Assembly: GCA_017524145.1 (NCBI GenBank)
Contig: JAFWUI010000044.1
Span: forward strand, 1 to 38,865
Reading direction: 5' to 3'
Length of the DNA: 38,865 nt
From: Oxalobacter sp.
GTDB taxonomy: Bacteria > Pseudomonadota > Gammaproteobacteria > Burkholderiales > Burkholderiaceae_D
Below the pieces are notes generated by a model, which saw only the letters and a program-made list of their open reading frames with translations, ran no database searches and had not been told where the DNA came from. A program made the translations under genes and the position numbers. Positions 37,911 to 38,865 of this stretch are shown here, piece by piece (within the stretch, counting starts at the first letter, position 1; the number at the start of each line of letters is the position of its first letter).

Positions 37911-38384
37911 ATGTCTACCCTGTTTTCTGATTTCATTGAAACCCAGAAAGAAACGATTGCCGAGGCTTTGCATAACAATATGCATCTTGGCATGCAATTG
38001 TTGTCCATGAAGGACGGAACAGCTGAAATCGGGCTGTTATTGAGGCCTGAGCATCTGAATGAATATCAGGTTGTGGATGCCGGGGTGATGATGATCCTGC
38101 TGGATTCCTGTATGGGTCTGGCATCTCGCTCAATGGTCGATGCGGTCACATCTGGAGCCACTGTGGAAATGAAAACCAGTGTCTTCCAGCATATCTGTCA
38201 TGAAGGGCAGCAGTTGATTGCAAAGGCAAAAGTCACCTATCGGGACGAGATGCTTTACTACTGTGATGCTGAATTATGGCAAGACGGGAACATCATTGCA
38301 AAAACACTGGGAACATTTAAGGTTTTCCTGCGGGAAGAATTGATGAACCGCCTGAAAGCAAAAGAATATGCTTATCTCAAATAG
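37911..38384 (+). CDS. Hotdog-fold protein, PaaI-type thioesterase-like
   Basis: The 157-residue product resembles hotdog-fold acyl-CoA thioesterases of the PaaI/YiiD type. Visible features are an early hotdog strand and helix (LHLGMQLLSM... and DAGVMMILLDSCMGLASRS) and the later beta strands VEMKTSVFQHI and KAKVTYRDEMLYY. The usual catalytic Asp/Asn pattern in the central helix appears as DAGVMMILLD. I start it at ATG 37911 (MSTLFSDF), where family similarity appears to begin; no ribosome binding site is clear, and TTG 37818 or ATG 37827 upstream are possible. The substrate is unknown. Confidence 0.65.
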   Translation: MSTLFSDFIETQKETIAEALHNNMHLGMQLLSMKDGTAEIGLLLRPEHLNEYQVVDAGVMMILLDSCMGLASRSMVDAVTSGATVEMKTSVFQHICHEGQQLIAKAKVTYRDEMLYYCDAELWQDGNIIAKTLGTFKVFLREELMNRLKAKEYAYLK

Positions 38385-38454
38385 CCTCATGCTGAGATCG
38401 TGTTCCGGAAAGACCCAGTATAAATGACTATGGAAGAATCCAGGAGATGAGTGG

Positions 38455-38574
38455 ATGGACAAGAAGCCAATAGACAATGACACCATGGACTCCTATAAAG
38501 ACGCATTGATCCAGGTTGCGTTGGGTATGGCAAAAGGCATTGGGGAAACACCTTCAGAACAGAATGGTTTTTGA
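38455..38574 (+). CDS. Small ORF of 39 residues
   Basis: ATG at 38455 has AGGAG 9 bases upstream and encodes MDKKPIDNDT..., ending TPSEQNGF. Its TGA overlaps the next ATG (TGATG). It is too short for family assignment. The good ribosome binding site and the stop/start overlap with a second ORF make translation plausible. Confidence 0.45.
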   Translation: MDKKPIDNDTMDSYKDALIQVALGMAKGIGETPSEQNGF

Positions 38575-38714
38575 TGGCGGTCTCTGCGGAATTGGCTGCA
38601 CGGGCTTTAGCTTACCAATCTTCGGAACGGCGTGAACCCATCATGCAGATGTTCCATGATGCTGTTCTGGCAGAAGCTGCCGATAAAGAAAAACAATGGT
38701 TTCCCGCTGATTGA
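38574..38714 (+). CDS. Small ORF of 46 residues, coupled to the preceding ORF
   Basis: The ATG at 38574 shares a base with the previous stop (TGATG), a typical re-initiation arrangement. The product (MAVSAELAAR... ending QWFPAD) is helical and charged, and I do not recognise it. It ends 10 bases before the IS left end, so the IS may have inserted just after it. Confidence 0.45.
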   Translation: MAVSAELAARALAYQSSERREPIMQMFHDAVLAEAADKEKQWFPAD

Positions 38715-38724
38715 AAAGTGGGGA

Positions 38725-38865
38725 TGTAGCCATCCCCTAAAATAGGTGCATGTAAAATTGGAGTTCTCCCGGAATCAGGAGAACGGAATGAAGAAATCAA
38801 GATTCAGCGAGACACAGATACTGAACATACTCAAGGCTGTTGAGTCAGGCAGGACAGTCCGTGAT
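38725..38865 (+). mobile_element. IS3-family insertion sequence, left end (partial)
   Basis: The left terminus starts near TGTAGCCATCCCC (38725) and resembles, as an inverted repeat, the right terminus at 140. An IS3-type OrfA begins 63 bases in, in the same orientation as the element at the left edge. The window ends inside it. Confidence 0.7.
38788..38865 (+). CDS. IS3-family OrfA (helix-turn-helix), N-terminal fragment
   Basis: The 26 visible residues (MKKSRFSETQILNILKAVES then GRTVRD) match the start of IS3-family OrfA helix-turn-helix proteins, typically KKSRF.E.QI..IL. The rest is outside the window. A GGAGAACGG sequence precedes the ATG. Confidence 0.8.
   Translation, partial: MKKSRFSETQILNILKAVESGRTVRD

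Overview
The window looks like a chromosomal segment of an Oxalobacter species (Betaproteobacteria, Burkholderiales, Oxalobacteraceae). The main evidence is a formyl-CoA:oxalate CoA-transferase gene (frc, minus strand, about 14.9-16.2 kb). Its product keeps the catalytic and loop residues known from Oxalobacter formigenes FRC at the same numbering (Gln17, Trp48, Tyr139, Asp169, Gly258-261). The housekeeping gene orders fit a betaproteobacterium: prfA-dsbB-prmC-purN-rsmB-like, lolC/E-lolD-tatD-comEC and pyrG-kdsA-eno-ftsB. The species call is an inference from protein recall, not from a search.

Layout. Both edges are cut IS3-family elements in the same orientation: an OrfB tail and right end at 1-140, and a left end and OrfA start at 38725-38865. 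From 141 to 2650 lies a small accessory operon: a leader ORF abutting the IS end, a secreted alpha/beta hydrolase, an Old Yellow Enzyme and a cyclophilin-like lipoprotein. Next come a zinc alcohol dehydrogenase and rmuC (both minus), then the translation/purine cluster prfA to rsmB-like (5.8-10.2 kb).

From 10.2 to 18.5 kb is the most distinctive part. An operon of a stand-alone hydantoinase-A-like protein and a histone-deacetylase-fold amidohydrolase sits behind a leader with a dyad and a terminator hairpin. It converges on a metallo-beta-lactamase-fold protein with cysteine-rich ends, whose own upstream region is AT-rich and carries stacked GTCAT/ATGAC palindromes. Then come frc, a PAS-AAA+-Fis regulator that has lost the GAFTGA and Walker B acidic residues, and a second hydrolase.

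From 18.6 to 24.0 kb, the alpha and beta subunit genes of an iron-sulfur L-serine dehydratase are separated by a LysR/SDR/Gfo-Idh/SDR module. An aldo/keto reductase, proC, recJ (minus), the lipoprotein-release genes, tatD, comEC and the pyrG-kdsA-eno-ftsB run follow. tRNA-Asn (minus), a hotdog-fold protein and two overlapping small ORFs come before the right-hand IS.

Functional picture: core genes for translation termination, CTP/KDO/glycolysis, cell division, DNA repair and uptake are interleaved with short metabolic modules for oxalate, serine, redox and amide chemistry. The best candidates for undescribed biology are the hydantoinase/deacetylase operon with its leader, the Cys-tailed MBL protein with its operator cluster, and the degenerate sigma-54-type regulator beside frc. 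No CRISPR array, prophage or rRNA was seen.
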